DNA of 57,994 nt, taken from positions 1 to 57,994 of the forward strand of contig PLXQ01000014.1 in NCBI GenBank assembly GCA_003151475.1, written 5' to 3'. The notes below the pieces were generated by a model. It did no database searches, had not been told where the DNA came from, and worked only from the letters and a program-made list of their open reading frames with translations. The translations under genes were made by a program, and so were the position numbers. This DNA comes from Acidimicrobiaceae bacterium (GTDB lineage: Bacteria; Actinomycetota; Acidimicrobiia; Acidimicrobiales; UBA8190). Positions 28,223 to 36,718 of the stretch are shown one piece after another; the stretch's first letter is position 1, and each line of letters opens with the position of its first letter.

Positions 28223-29239
28223 ATGGCTGATGCTCGAACCGTGCCGGAGATGTCGGACCAGAAGAAGGTCGACTTGGTCCTTGAGGGGGGAGGGGTCAAG
28301 GGCATCGGCCTCGTAGGGGCTATCACCACTTTGGCGTCGGACGGCTACACATTCCCCCGCGTAGCCGGAACCAGCGCCGGGGCCATTGTCGGTGCGCTCG
28401 TGGCCGCCTGCATCTCCCGGGGAAAAGATGTGGCTGTCCTCACCGACATCATGAAGAAGGTCAACTACACGAAGTTCGAGGACAAGACGCCTCTCGATCA
28501 TCTGGGCGTCCTGGGCGAAGGAGCCGAGCTGCTTCTCGGTCGGGGCATCTACAAGGGTGACTACCTGCTGTCCTGGCTCGCTGATCAACTCGAGCAGTTG
28601 GGGGTGACGACCTTCGGAGACCTGCGTATCGCCGACGATCCGGGCACGGGGCTACCTGAGAACGAGCGCTACCGCCTCGTCGTCATGACTAGCGATGTCA
28701 CGAGCGGTGAGCTCGTCCGGCTGCCGTGGGACTGCGCAGGCCACTACCACATCGATCCCGATGCTCTTCTGATCGTCGACGCCGTGCGTGCATCCATGTC
28801 GATCCCGTTCTTCTTCCAGCCCTACGTCCTTCCCGGCACCAAGGCGACCTTCGTGGACGGCGGGATGCTGTCCAATTTCCCCGTCGAGATCTTTGACCGC
28901 CAGGTTGGCGAGCCCCGTTGGCCGACGTTCGGCGTCAAGCTCTCCGCCCGCCCGCAACCCGCTGCCACCATGAGGCCGACGAGCACGACGCTCCAATTGG
29001 CCATCGCCTGTCTGGAGACACTTCTCGACGAGCACGACGATTACCACCTCGATGACGATCACACGACCGAGCGGACGATCTTCGTCGATACGACGGGCGT
29101 CTCCGCCACCAATTTCGGCATCGACAGCGCCACCCAGGACCGACTGTTCACCAACGGACAACAGGCGGCGCAGGCATTTCTCAAAACGTGGCCACCGCCG
29201 GACTTCACCGCTGAGGGAAAGTGGCTGCGTACTTCTTAA
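28223..29239 (+). CDS. Patatin-like phospholipase
   Basis: The 338-residue protein shows the oxyanion motif EGGGVKGIGLVGA (about 19-31), nucleophile elbow GTSAGAIVGAL with the Ser of the Ser-Asp dyad, and DGGMLSNFP with the catalytic Asp. Patatin-type lipases hydrolyse acyl esters of phospholipids. There is no signal peptide or membrane segment, so it is likely cytoplasmic. ATG at 28223 follows a GGAGGT site. A strong hairpin terminator follows the gene. Confidence 0.87.
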   Translation: MADARTVPEMSDQKKVDLVLEGGGVKGIGLVGAITTLASDGYTFPRVAGTSAGAIVGALVAACISRGKDVAVLTDIMKKVNYTKFEDKTPLDHLGVLGEGAELLLGRGIYKGDYLLSWLADQLEQLGVTTFGDLRIADDPGTGLPENERYRLVVMTSDVTSGELVRLPWDCAGHYHIDPDALLIVDAVRASMSIPFFFQPYVLPGTKATFVDGGMLSNFPVEIFDRQVGEPRWPTFGVKLSARPQPAATMRPTSTTLQLAIACLETLLDEHDDYHLDDDHTTERTIFVDTTGVSATNFGIDSATQDRLFTNGQQAAQAFLKTWPPPDFTAEGKWLRTS

Positions 29240-29288
29240 ATGCCGGGCTGATCTGTCGGGCTGACGGTTATCTTTTGGGCGCTGAAAA

Positions 29289-29327
29289 GCATGAGGCCCA
29301 ACCCCCGCTGGGGGAAGGGCCTCATGC
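29289..29327. terminator. Strong hairpin terminator between convergent genes
   Basis: An 11-bp perfect stem (gcatgaggccc at 29289-29299 pairing with 29317-29327) encloses a second stem ccccc/ggggg (29302-29306 with 29310-29314). It lies between the patatin gene and the convergent small secreted-protein gene and could serve both strands. There is no long T run. Confidence 0.8.
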
Positions 29328-29354
29328 CTTCAATAACCTCATGCCTTCAATAAC
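29321..29354. repeat. 17-bp tandem duplication overlapping the terminator
   Basis: ctcatgccttcaataac occurs twice in a row (29321-29337 and 29338-29354). The first copy contributes the 3' arm of the hairpin, so the second offers a spare partial arm. Confidence 0.85.
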
Positions 29355-29380
29355 GGCGGCGGAGTGACGCCGCGGTGTTG

Positions 29381-29830
29381 CTAGAGGTTCATCGTGGTCT
29401 TTTTCACCAGGCTGAGCGATCCCGAAGCAGAGACACAGGCGCGAGCAGAAACCGTGTCGCCGCTGTGCGTGTAGGTGGACGTTCCACCGGTCACGCTGCC
29501 GCTCACGTCGTACTCGCTGCTACCGCTGGGGCAACCGCCCTGACCGGCAGATGTGACTGACAGCGAAACGACGGTGGTCTGGCCGCTCTTCTTCCAGGTG
29601 AGCGTGCCGCTTCCGCTGGCCAACGCGGAGGACGCCCCAGAAGCGCTCTTGTCCGCGCCCTTCTTCACTTTGGGCGAGCAGCTCGTCACCGTGAAGCTCG
29701 ATGCAATGGTCCCGGTGAGCTTCTTGCATGTCACCGTCGAAGCGGCGCTGGCCGCCGAGGTGGATACCAGAACTGCCGCTGGGACTGCCAACGTGGTGGC
29801 AGCGGTCAATGTGAGGAGTAAACGACGCAC
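29381..29830 (-). CDS. Small secreted protein of unknown function
   Basis: With the GTG at 29830, preceded by an AGGGGAT ribosome site, the product is 149 residues. It has a clear signal peptide (MRRLLLTLTAATTLAVPAAV, cleavage likely after ASAA). The mature part is Ser/Thr/Gly-rich beta-type with four cysteines (TVTCKKLTG, VTSCSPKV, GGCPSGS, ARACVSAS) that could form two disulfides. I do not recognise the family. A longer frame to 29899 exists but would bury the signal peptide. Confidence 0.75.
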   Translation of the reverse strand: MRRLLLTLTAATTLAVPAAVLVSTSAASAASTVTCKKLTGTIASSFTVTSCSPKVKKGADKSASGASSALASGSGTLTWKKSGQTTVVSLSVTSAGQGGCPSGSSEYDVSGSVTGGTSTYTHSGDTVSARACVSASGSLSLVKKTTMNL

Positions 29831-30053
29831 AAGGATCCCCTTAGTTGTTGATTGCGGCCGGATCTCTCCGACGCAACGCGGATTTTCTCGTCGGCCCACT
29901 TACCCCAGGGGATCCGGATTCACACAGGCTTCACACGAGCTTGTGCGTGGTACAGGTGGAATCACCCATGACAGAGTGCGCCGATCCGAGCAGCGCGAGG
30001 GGGGCGGTGCGGCGGCCTCCGGCAGTGGTCGTCCGGGCCCGCCGGCACTGTCG

Positions 30054-31319
30054 TCAGAACCAGGTGGTGCACCACGGTGTGACAGGGGAGCGGAACATGG
30101 TGTCGGCCCGCATCACGGCACCGCTGCTGTGTTCGTCCACACGTCCGGCATCGGCCAGCGCCAGCAGCGACATCCCTCCCAGGTACATCGATCCGAGGGT
30201 GTCGACGGGAAGCGTCAGATCCGCCGTGGCGTTAGTCGAGGTGCAGGTGGCGCCGTCGGGACCCCCGTCGAGGGCGAACCGACCGCCGGCGATTCCTTGG
30301 CCGTCGGTCACCTCGATCACCAGCCGGCCCTTGGTCAGGTAGCGCCGGGCCGACAGCGCGGCAGCCACGTCGAGGACGCGTACCCAGATGAAATCGAAGC
30401 GGCCGCTCTGTCGCACGGCCCTGCCGTCTTCTAAGAACCAGGCCAGGGGCTCGTGGATGCAGCGATCGCCGGCCTGGACCCTGGTGACCAGATCGACCTC
30501 GCAGCAGTAGCGCCAGAGCCCGAGGTAGGCGTCGGGCGAAGTGGTCACCAGCTCGGCGATGTTGAGCGTCCCCTTCGGGCGCATAAGGTCCCACTCGGGG
30601 GCGGCCGTGTAACGGAGATAGCCCTGGACTTCTCCCTCGCGAGACATGTAGATCGTCTGGTAGCCCTTGACCGCAGTGGCTCCGGGCACGTCCACCTGCT
30701 CCAGGGTCCGATCCCACCAACGGTCGCTGCGTCCGATGGAGCCGGGCTGGGTTGTGCGGAACCGCTCGTAGACGGGGGGAGCCTCGCGTCGCAGGGTGGC
30801 CAGATCCACGAGCTCCACGTGGCCCGAGCTCTGCTGTCGGAAGCGGACGTTGGCCAGGTCGACGGTGTAGCTGGCGGCGTCAACGGCGGCGCCATAGCCG
30901 AAGCGGCCGTAGATGGGGTACTCGGAGGCGATCAGGATGCCGACGGGCTCGCCCCGATCGGCCGACGCCCGCAGATCGCTCGTGATCATCTTCGTGAGAA
31001 GCCCGCGGCGACGGTGGGTGGGTGCCACGGTGACGTTGGTCAGTGCCGCGCTCGTCACCTCGGTGGGACCCGGAAGGGTGAGAGGAGTGGCAAAGGAGCG
31101 CAGCGTCCCCACACACGTGGTCCCTTCGAATGCTCCCCAGGTGCGATCGAGATCCACGTCACCCAGGTGATACTCGCCCTCTCCTTCGGCCGGGTGCGAC
31201 AGGAATCCGGTGGCCTTGGATCGCACCCATCCGTCGATCTCGGAGGACGTGATGGTGCGGACGGTCAACTTCGCGGGTCCTGTGCGGGACGTCTTCTTGG
31301 TGATTTTGCGCGCCGTCAT
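30054..31319 (-). CDS. Eis-like GNAT acetyltransferase
   Basis: The 421-residue protein has the two-GNAT plus sterol-carrier-like layout of the Eis family. The first acetyl-CoA site is NVTVAPTHRRRGLLTKMI, followed by SEYPIYGRFGYGAAV with the Tyr typical of Eis. A C-terminal SCP2-like domain (ATADLTLPVDTLGSMYLGG) ends in a free Phe carboxylate (TTWF), which serves as general base in M. tuberculosis Eis. Eis proteins acetylate amines, including aminoglycosides; the natural substrate here is unknown. The ATG overlaps the stop of the SGNH hydrolase gene by four bases, so the two are coupled. Confidence 0.85.
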   Translation of the reverse strand: MTARKITKKTSRTGPAKLTVRTITSSEIDGWVRSKATGFLSHPAEGEGEYHLGDVDLDRTWGAFEGTTCVGTLRSFATPLTLPGPTEVTSAALTNVTVAPTHRRRGLLTKMITSDLRASADRGEPVGILIASEYPIYGRFGYGAAVDAASYTVDLANVRFRQQSSGHVELVDLATLRREAPPVYERFRTTQPGSIGRSDRWWDRTLEQVDVPGATAVKGYQTIYMSREGEVQGYLRYTAAPEWDLMRPKGTLNIAELVTTSPDAYLGLWRYCCEVDLVTRVQAGDRCIHEPLAWFLEDGRAVRQSGRFDFIWVRVLDVAAALSARRYLTKGRLVIEVTDGQGIAGGRFALDGGPDGATCTSTNATADLTLPVDTLGSMYLGGMSLLALADAGRVDEHSSGAVMRADTMFRSPVTPWCTTWF

Positions 31320-32191
31320 GCGGGGGGGTGAAGCCTTCCGATCGTGTGTTCGAAAGTCGATGCGATCTTTTCCTGGCCCCTGATGTTGGGATCATCACCG
31401 AAGCCTTCGGGTGCTCCTTGGTGGCAAGTGATATCGAGCCATGTGCAGGCTCGGGCCACGTCGACGGGAACCTTTCCCCACCGGGACTCGACGAGCGACG
31501 TGTCGTTCGTCGTCTTGAAGAGGTCGCTAACGTCGGCTGTCTGGGAGGGCCCTCCGTAGAGGGTGGTCAACTCGTCGTTCAGGCTGGCCACCACGGGCAG
31601 GGTCTCGAGGGCGAGCCCTTGCGTGGCGCCGCCGGCCAGCCAGTCGCCCAGGAAGGGGTCGTAGTAGCTCATGCCGATGATCGGCACCGAAGGCGCCGCC
31701 GCATGGAGGCCGTCCAGCATCGTCGTCATGTTGCTGTTCACGGTGGCCAGGGTGTTCGTCAGGCAGGTGGGGTCGATCCCCGTCGCCGACGCGCAGGGAA
31801 GCAGATCGTTGCCGCCGTTGTCGATCGTGATGAGGGCGATGTGGCCGGCGTGCTTGGTCAGAAACGCCAATGCCGACATGTACTGCCCCGTATCGAGCAT
31901 CGACGTCGTCGTCGCTTCCGACACCGCCATGTCCTTCAGAACCAACCCGGGAAGGCTCGACAGGTAGTGGTTCTCGAGAAGATGGGCGTAGGAGTGGGAC
32001 CCGTCCCAGACGGGGACCGAGTCGCCCAAGGCCAGATAGTAGGAGCGGGTGACTGTCGGACGGGCGCCAGCGGCACCGGAGGTCGCCGCACTCAGGAGCA
32101 GGAGTGTCCCGGCCATGACGCACGCCGACGTGACAGTGGCGCGAGCCGCATTGACAGCGCCGCCTTCGCGTCGGCGCGGGCCCCGTTGCAT
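31316..32191 (-). CDS. Secreted SGNH/GDSL-type hydrolase, possibly lacking the catalytic His
   Basis: ATG at 32191 gives 291 residues with a signal peptide (hydrophobic stretch about 13-30, ending SAATSGAAGA). Block I is YYLALGDSVPVW with the nucleophile Ser, and block III is IDNGGNDLLP. In block V, where the family normally has DxxHPN, the sequence reads GFGDDPNIRGQEK, so the His position is an Asp encoded GAT. Either another His (DITCHQG, just upstream) is used or the enzyme is inactive. Longer upstream in-frame sequence overlaps the acyl-CoA synthetase tail and is rejected. Coupled to the Eis-like gene. Confidence 0.78.
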   Translation of the reverse strand: MQRGPRRREGGAVNAARATVTSACVMAGTLLLLSAATSGAAGARPTVTRSYYLALGDSVPVWDGSHSYAHLLENHYLSSLPGLVLKDMAVSEATTTSMLDTGQYMSALAFLTKHAGHIALITIDNGGNDLLPCASATGIDPTCLTNTLATVNSNMTTMLDGLHAAAPSVPIIGMSYYDPFLGDWLAGGATQGLALETLPVVASLNDELTTLYGGPSQTADVSDLFKTTNDTSLVESRWGKVPVDVARACTWLDITCHQGAPEGFGDDPNIRGQEKIASTFEHTIGRLHPPA

Positions 32192-32304
32192 CGTCCGTCC
32201 CCCCACGGCACTCAGCCTACCGACAGCCGCCGACGCGTACCGTGGGCATGGGCGCCGAGGCCGGTCGCAGGCAGCCCGCAGGCCGGACCGGGCTTCGGCG
32301 CAGA

Positions 32305-33858
32305 TCAGACGGCGCGCTCGCGGCCTTCCCAGTAGGGGTCGCGGAGCTTGCGCTTGTAGAGCTTGCCGTTCGGGTCTCGGGGCATGTCGTGGGTGAAGTC
32401 GATGGTCTTCGGCGTCTTGAACTTGGCTAGGCGGCCCTCGCACCAGGCCAGGATCTCGGCGGCCAGTTCAGGTGAGCCCTCCACCCCGTCGATGGGCTCG
32501 AGGACGGCTTTTACCTGCTCGCCCCAGTCGTCGTCGGGGATGCCGAAGACGGCGGCGTCGACCACCTTCGGATGAGAGAGAAGGACATTCTCGATCTCGG
32601 CCGGGTAGATATTGGCGCCGCCGGAGATGATCATGTCGATCTTGCGGTCCGACAGGAACAGGAAGTCGTCGTCGTCCAGGTAGCCGACATCGCCCACGGT
32701 GAAGAACTTGCCGATGCGGTTCTTCTCGGTCTTCTCCTTGTCCTTGTGGTATTCGAAGTTGGCACCTCCCGACATGGCCATGTAGACGGTGCCGATCTGA
32801 TTGGGTCCCAGCCGGTTGCCATCATCATCGAAGATGGCGATCTCCGAGATGGGCCAGGGCTTGCCCACGGTCCCGGGCTTCGTGAGCCACTCCTCGGTAT
32901 TCACGATGGTGCCGCCGCCTTCGGAGGCGGCGTAGTACTCATCGATGACGGGACCCCACCAGTTGATCATGGCGTGCTTGGTGTCGATGGGGCAGGGCGC
33001 CGCCGCGTGGATCATGTGACGCAACGAGGACAGGTCGTAGCGGCTCCTCGTCTCATCGGGTAGAGCCAGGAGCCGGTGGAACTGGGTGGGCACCATGTGC
33101 GAGTGGGTGACCTTGTAGCGCTCGATCAGCTCGAGCATTGCGTCTCCCGTCCACTTGTCCATGAGGACGACGGTGTGGCCCATGTGGATGGCCGCCCCCG
33201 CGAAGCGCAGGACAGCGGTGTGATAGAGCGGCGAGCCCACTATGTGGACGTTGTCGTCGCGCGACTGGATCCCGAAGAGCAGCAACAGGCCACCGAGGCC
33301 GATGGCGGCGTCGTCGGGGTTGACGCCCGACAGGGCTCGGCGGACGCCCTTCGGGTTGCCCGTGGTGCCCGAGGTGTAGTTCATGGTGTCGCCCAGACTG
33401 CGGTCGTGGGGGAGATCGGTCTTCTGGTTGTCGCGCATCTCGGCGTAGGAGGCGAATCCAGGGATGTCTCCGACAGCCAGGCAACGAGTGGCGGGTATCT
33501 CGGCCTCTTCGGCCGCATCGAGGCAGATGTCGGCGAAGCGCTCATGACCGATGAAGACCTGGGCCTCGGCGTCGCTCACGATGTAGGCGATCTCGGGGGC
33601 CACCAGGTGGTGGTTGATGGGCACGATGTACCAGCCCGCCTGGAGCGCGGCCAGGTAGATCTCGAAGACCTCGATGCTGTTGGGCAGGACGAAGGCGATG
33701 GTGTCGCCCGCCTTCAGACCGAGCGCGCGCAGGCCATGGACGACCTGGTTGGCCCGGCCGAGCAAATCGCCGGCCTTTAGCTCGGTGCCGTCGGGACCGA
33801 CGAGGGCGAGATGCCCAGGCTCTTCTTGCGCCATCGCCCAGAAACCGAAGTCGGCCAT
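32305..33858 (-). CDS. Acyl-CoA synthetase (FadD-type, AMP-forming)
   Basis: The 517-residue enzyme activates a carboxylic acid to its acyl-CoA through an acyl-adenylate. Motifs are the P-loop YTSGTTGNPKGV, EYYAASEGG (A5), VGDVGYLDDDDF (A7), SDRKIDMIISGGANIYPAEIE (A8, cut here as two adjacent motifs) and the A10 lysine in PNGKLYKRKLRD. No membrane segments are present. It faces the SDR/LLM genes across a 204-bp divergent region with a KstR-like site. This suggests the substrate is a steroid side chain or related acid, but the exact FadD class cannot be set by eye. Confidence 0.88.
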   Translation of the reverse strand: MADFGFWAMAQEEPGHLALVGPDGTELKAGDLLGRANQVVHGLRALGLKAGDTIAFVLPNSIEVFEIYLAALQAGWYIVPINHHLVAPEIAYIVSDAEAQVFIGHERFADICLDAAEEAEIPATRCLAVGDIPGFASYAEMRDNQKTDLPHDRSLGDTMNYTSGTTGNPKGVRRALSGVNPDDAAIGLGGLLLLFGIQSRDDNVHIVGSPLYHTAVLRFAGAAIHMGHTVVLMDKWTGDAMLELIERYKVTHSHMVPTQFHRLLALPDETRSRYDLSSLRHMIHAAAPCPIDTKHAMINWWGPVIDEYYAASEGGGTIVNTEEWLTKPGTVGKPWPISEIAIFDDDGNRLGPNQIGTVYMAMSGGANFEYHKDKEKTEKNRIGKFFTVGDVGYLDDDDFLFLSDRKIDMIISGGANIYPAEIENVLLSHPKVVDAAVFGIPDDDWGEQVKAVLEPIDGVEGSPELAAEILAWCEGRLAKFKTPKTIDFTHDMPRDPNGKLYKRKLRDPYWEGRERAV

Positions 33859-33952
33859 CGCCGTTTCCCCCTCGCGTGACCGGGGCGCGGCGTGTGGAAC
33901 GGTCCGACCCGGCTCAGGAGCACCGGACTGGCGCTCGACTGCCGACCGACGC

Positions 33953-33966
33953 TAGAACGTGTTCTC
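33953..33966. promoter_or_regulatory. Second KstR-like operator, imperfect
   Basis: TAGAACGTGTTCTC keeps the core AACnnGTT and the palindrome AGAAC-gt-GTTCT, with the last base C instead of A. It sits almost midway between the acyl-CoA synthetase start (33858) and the SDR start (34063), placed to control both divergent promoters. Confidence 0.6.
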
Positions 33967-34062
33967 GTAGGCGTCAAGCCGCCTGCGTGCCCCCGCGCGT
34001 CGGTGTCGCACCACGACGCGGGCGACCGGGCCGGCACCAGCGAGATCACCGGAGGATGCAAG

Positions 34063-34965
34063 GTGGCAGGATTTCTCGACGGCAAGGCAATTGTCATCAC
34101 CGGAGCCGGCAACGGCATTGGGAAGGCCCTCGCCCTGGGCTGCGCAGCCGAGGGGGCCAAGGTGGTGGTGGCCGACATCGGTGTCGGGCTCGCCGGCGAA
34201 GACCCCACCAGTGCCGTGGCCGAGGCCGTGGTGAAGGAGATCGAGTCTGCCGGGGGCGTTGCCGTAGCGGTCGCCCAGGACGTGAGCACGATGGCGGGGG
34301 GCGAGGCCATCGTGAACACCGCCGTCGAGCGGTGGGGGAAGATCGACGGGGTCGTGGCCGTGGCCGGGATCCTGCGCGAACGGATGCTGTTCAACATGTC
34401 CGAGGACGAGTGGGACGCCGTGATCGCCACCCACCTGAAGGGCCATTTCACCGTCTTTCGTCACGCCGCCGCAATCATGCGGAAACAGGAGTTCGGGTCG
34501 CTTATCGGCTTCACGTCGGGGGCCTATGTGGGCAGCGTGGCCCAGGCCAACTACTCCGCCGCCAAGGGCGGGATCGTCTCTCTGGTGCGGTCGGCTGCCG
34601 TGGGGCTCCACCGCTACGGCGTGCGGGCCAATGCCATCGCCCCCATCGCCCGGACACGGATGTCGGCCAATGTGCCGTCCGGACTGACCGAGAACGGCGA
34701 CCCCGAGGACATCGCCCCCATGGTCGTCTACCTGCTGTCGGATCGATCGAAGGACGTGACCGGTCAGGTCTACACGGTCGTGGGTTCGCGCATCGCCGTG
34801 TGGAACCAGCCCGTCGAGGTACGGGAGATGAAGACCGAGGGTCGATGGACGCCCGAGGACATCGCCCGTCGCTTCGGTGAGATCGGTGTGGAGAAGATGG
34901 GCGGTATCGAGAGGCTGGAGGCGATGGCCAAGGCGGCCGCCGCCGGCGAAAAGCCGGCCAGCTAA
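34063..34965 (+). CDS. Short-chain dehydrogenase/reductase
   Basis: GTG at 34063, seven bases after GGAGG, gives 300 residues. The classical SDR pattern is present: TGAGNGIGK for cofactor binding, a DVST acid loop, the Ser in FTSGAYVG and YSAAK with Tyr164 and Lys168. A C-terminal extension after residue ~240 (MKTEGRWTPEDIARRFGEIG) is longer than in minimal SDRs and resembles the tail of hydroxyacyl/hydroxysteroid dehydrogenases. The likely role is oxidation of a hydroxy-steroid or hydroxyacyl-CoA. It is the first gene of the run SDR-LLM-SnoaL downstream of the KstR-like site. Confidence 0.87.
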   Translation: MAGFLDGKAIVITGAGNGIGKALALGCAAEGAKVVVADIGVGLAGEDPTSAVAEAVVKEIESAGGVAVAVAQDVSTMAGGEAIVNTAVERWGKIDGVVAVAGILRERMLFNMSEDEWDAVIATHLKGHFTVFRHAAAIMRKQEFGSLIGFTSGAYVGSVAQANYSAAKGGIVSLVRSAAVGLHRYGVRANAIAPIARTRMSANVPSGLTENGDPEDIAPMVVYLLSDRSKDVTGQVYTVVGSRIAVWNQPVEVREMKTEGRWTPEDIARRFGEIGVEKMGGIERLEAMAKAAAAGEKPAS

Positions 34966-35847
34966 GTGAGGTTCAGCTACGCCGAGTCGATGATCGACCC
35001 GGCGTTCTACGTCCCTCTGGCCCGGGCGGCCGAAGAGGCGGGCTACGACTCTTTCATCGTCCCCGACTCCATCGCCTACCCCGAACACTCCGACGCCACC
35101 TATCCGTTCAACCCCGATGGGACGCGCCAGTTCCTGGACGATAAGCCGTTTCTGGAGCCCTTCTCTCTCATCCCCGCCCTGGGTGCGGTGACGAGCACGA
35201 TCCGCTTCGTGACCTTCGTGATCAAGCTGCCCATCAGGCACCCGGTGCTGGTGGCCAAGCAGGTGGGATCCGTCGCCGTCCTCACCGGCAACCGGTTGGG
35301 CTTGGGGGTGGGGACGAGCCCGTGGCCCGAGGACTACACCCTGGTCGATGTGCCCTGGGAGGGCCGGGGGAAAAGGATGGACGAGTCCCTGGCTGTCATC
35401 CGGGGTCTCCTGGCCGGCGGCTACTTCGAGTACCACGGCAAGGTCTTTGACATCCCCGCAGTGAAGATGACGCCGACTCCCTCCGAGCCCGTTCCTATCT
35501 TGATCGGGGGCCACGGCGAAGCCGCCCTGCGCCGGGCCGCCCAGAGTGGGGACGGCTGGATGCACGGGGGCGGGGCCGACGAGCTACCGGTGCTTCTAGA
35601 GCGGCTGCGCCAGCTGCGGGCCGAGGCCGGTCGCGAGGACGAACCGTTCGAGGTGCACGCCATTTCCGTCGACGCCTACAGCATCGACGGTGTCCGGCGG
35701 CTCGAGGAGCAAGGTGTGACCGACGTGATCGTGGGGTTCCGGTGGCCGTACGAGGTCGGGGCCGACACCGAGGCGCTCCAGGTGAAGATCGATAATCTGC
35801 GGCAGTTCGCCGACACGGTGATCGCCGGGACCCGCAGCGCGGGTTGA
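34966..35847 (+). CDS. LLM-class F420-dependent oxidoreductase
   Basis: The 293-residue TIM-barrel protein starts GTG directly after the SDR stop. Luciferase-like features are ARAAEEAGYDSFIVPDS, VTSTIRFVTFVIKLPIRHP, GNRLGLGVGTSPWPEDY and PVPILIGGHGEAALRRAA. LLM members in actinobacteria mostly use cofactor F420, but FMN cannot be ruled out. Its operon position suggests it reduces or oxidises an intermediate of the same degradative route. Confidence 0.85.
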   Translation: MRFSYAESMIDPAFYVPLARAAEEAGYDSFIVPDSIAYPEHSDATYPFNPDGTRQFLDDKPFLEPFSLIPALGAVTSTIRFVTFVIKLPIRHPVLVAKQVGSVAVLTGNRLGLGVGTSPWPEDYTLVDVPWEGRGKRMDESLAVIRGLLAGGYFEYHGKVFDIPAVKMTPTPSEPVPILIGGHGEAALRRAAQSGDGWMHGGGADELPVLLERLRQLRAEAGREDEPFEVHAISVDAYSIDGVRRLEEQGVTDVIVGFRWPYEVGADTEALQVKIDNLRQFADTVIAGTRSAG

Positions 35848-35867
35848 CGGCGGAAAGGGGATCCAAG

Positions 35868-36266
35868 ATGGGTGTAGCACGCGACGTGGCCAAGCAGTCG
35901 ATGGCTCTGACCGAGGCGCGTGATCGCGACGGATGGCTGGCGCTCTTCGCCGACGACGCCGTGGTCGAGGATCCCGTAGGACCGTCGATGTTCGACCCCG
36001 ACGCCAAGGGCCACCGGGGTAAGGAGGCCATCACCGCCTTCTACGACACCGTGATCGTGACCAGTGAGAAGATCGAGTTCACCATCCGTGACTCCTATGA
36101 GTGCGGGTCCGAGGTGGCGAACGTCGGTCAGATCCGGATCACCCTGCCCGGCAACCAGGTCGGGATCGTTCCCATCGTGAACATCTACAAGGTGAACGAC
36201 GCCGGCAAGCTGGTGGCCCTGCGCTCCTTCTGGGAAGCGGACAAGCTCTCTTTCAGCCAGGGGTAA
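35868..36266 (+). CDS. SnoaL-like / NTF2-fold protein
   Basis: ATG at 35868 after AAAGGGGA gives 132 residues. The cone-shaped NTF2 fold is indicated by ARDRDGWLALFADDAVVEDP, GKEAITAFYDTVIV and NIYKVNDAGKLVALRSFWE. This pattern is shared by SnoaL-like cyclases, limonene-epoxide hydrolases and ketosteroid isomerases. It is last in the SDR-LLM run, so an isomerase or hydratase step on a steroid-like molecule is plausible. A TTG start eight codons upstream is less likely. Confidence 0.8.
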   Translation: MGVARDVAKQSMALTEARDRDGWLALFADDAVVEDPVGPSMFDPDAKGHRGKEAITAFYDTVIVTSEKIEFTIRDSYECGSEVANVGQIRITLPGNQVGIVPIVNIYKVNDAGKLVALRSFWEADKLSFSQG

Positions 36267-36595
36267 TCGTCGAACGGCTGGATCACCTCGACCCAGATCA
36301 TCGACAAGGCTGGTCATCGACTCACAAGTCAGTTTCTAAAGAGCGCATGCCCCCACATCGGCGACGGACCAGGAACGACTGGGGGAGGGCCCACGCACTC
36401 CCGGGTCAGCGCCGCCGCGCAGCAAGGGCTTCAGGACTGCGTGGCCAAGGCCGACACCACCTACCACCAATTGGTGACATAGCAACCAGCCAGCCGCTAC
36501 TGGGAGTTGCAGGGGTGCGAGCTGGCGATCTTCCTCGGCGCTGCTCTCCTGCTGGGCGGATTCTGCTTGTGGTATGTCCGGCGGCACCTCACTTG
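36267..36595 (+). pseudogene. Probable broken membrane-protein gene (3' part, amber-interrupted)
   Basis: The frame that continues after the SnoaL-like stop reads protein-like from about 36402: VSAAAQQGLQDCVAKADTTY, then HQLVT. It meets TAG at 36480-36482 and then resumes as QPASRYWELQGCELAIF, LGAALLLGGFCLWYV and RRHLT, ending in TGA at 36594-36596. The second part is a convincing single transmembrane helix with positive residues after it. No start codon in frame precedes it. I read it as the degraded 3' end of a membrane-protein gene whose family I cannot name. Alternatively these are chance frames, but the join of sense text across the stop argues against that. Confidence 0.4.
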
Positions 36596-36718
36596 ACCTG
36601 ACGCCCTGAAAACCTACCGGTGCTGATCGGGAGTCATGTTGGGCCACTTCGTCCAGTCCGATGCTGGCGGCGACGATCCGCAGCACAGTACGTTGGGACG
36701 GAAGGGAGGAGGTCGGCG
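36596..36718. other. Rest of a 452-bp region without an intact gene
   Basis: Between the SnoaL-like gene and the small zinc-ribbon-like gene no intact frame is found over 452 bp; the left part holds the broken membrane-protein frame. The right part only contains the ribosome site (GGGAGGAGG, near 36704-36712) of the next gene. Confidence 0.5.

Noticed and set aside
33952..35565. A 537-codon minus-strand frame opposite the SDR and LLM genes
   Set aside because: His/Gly/Arg-rich text without motifs, opposite two well-supported genes.
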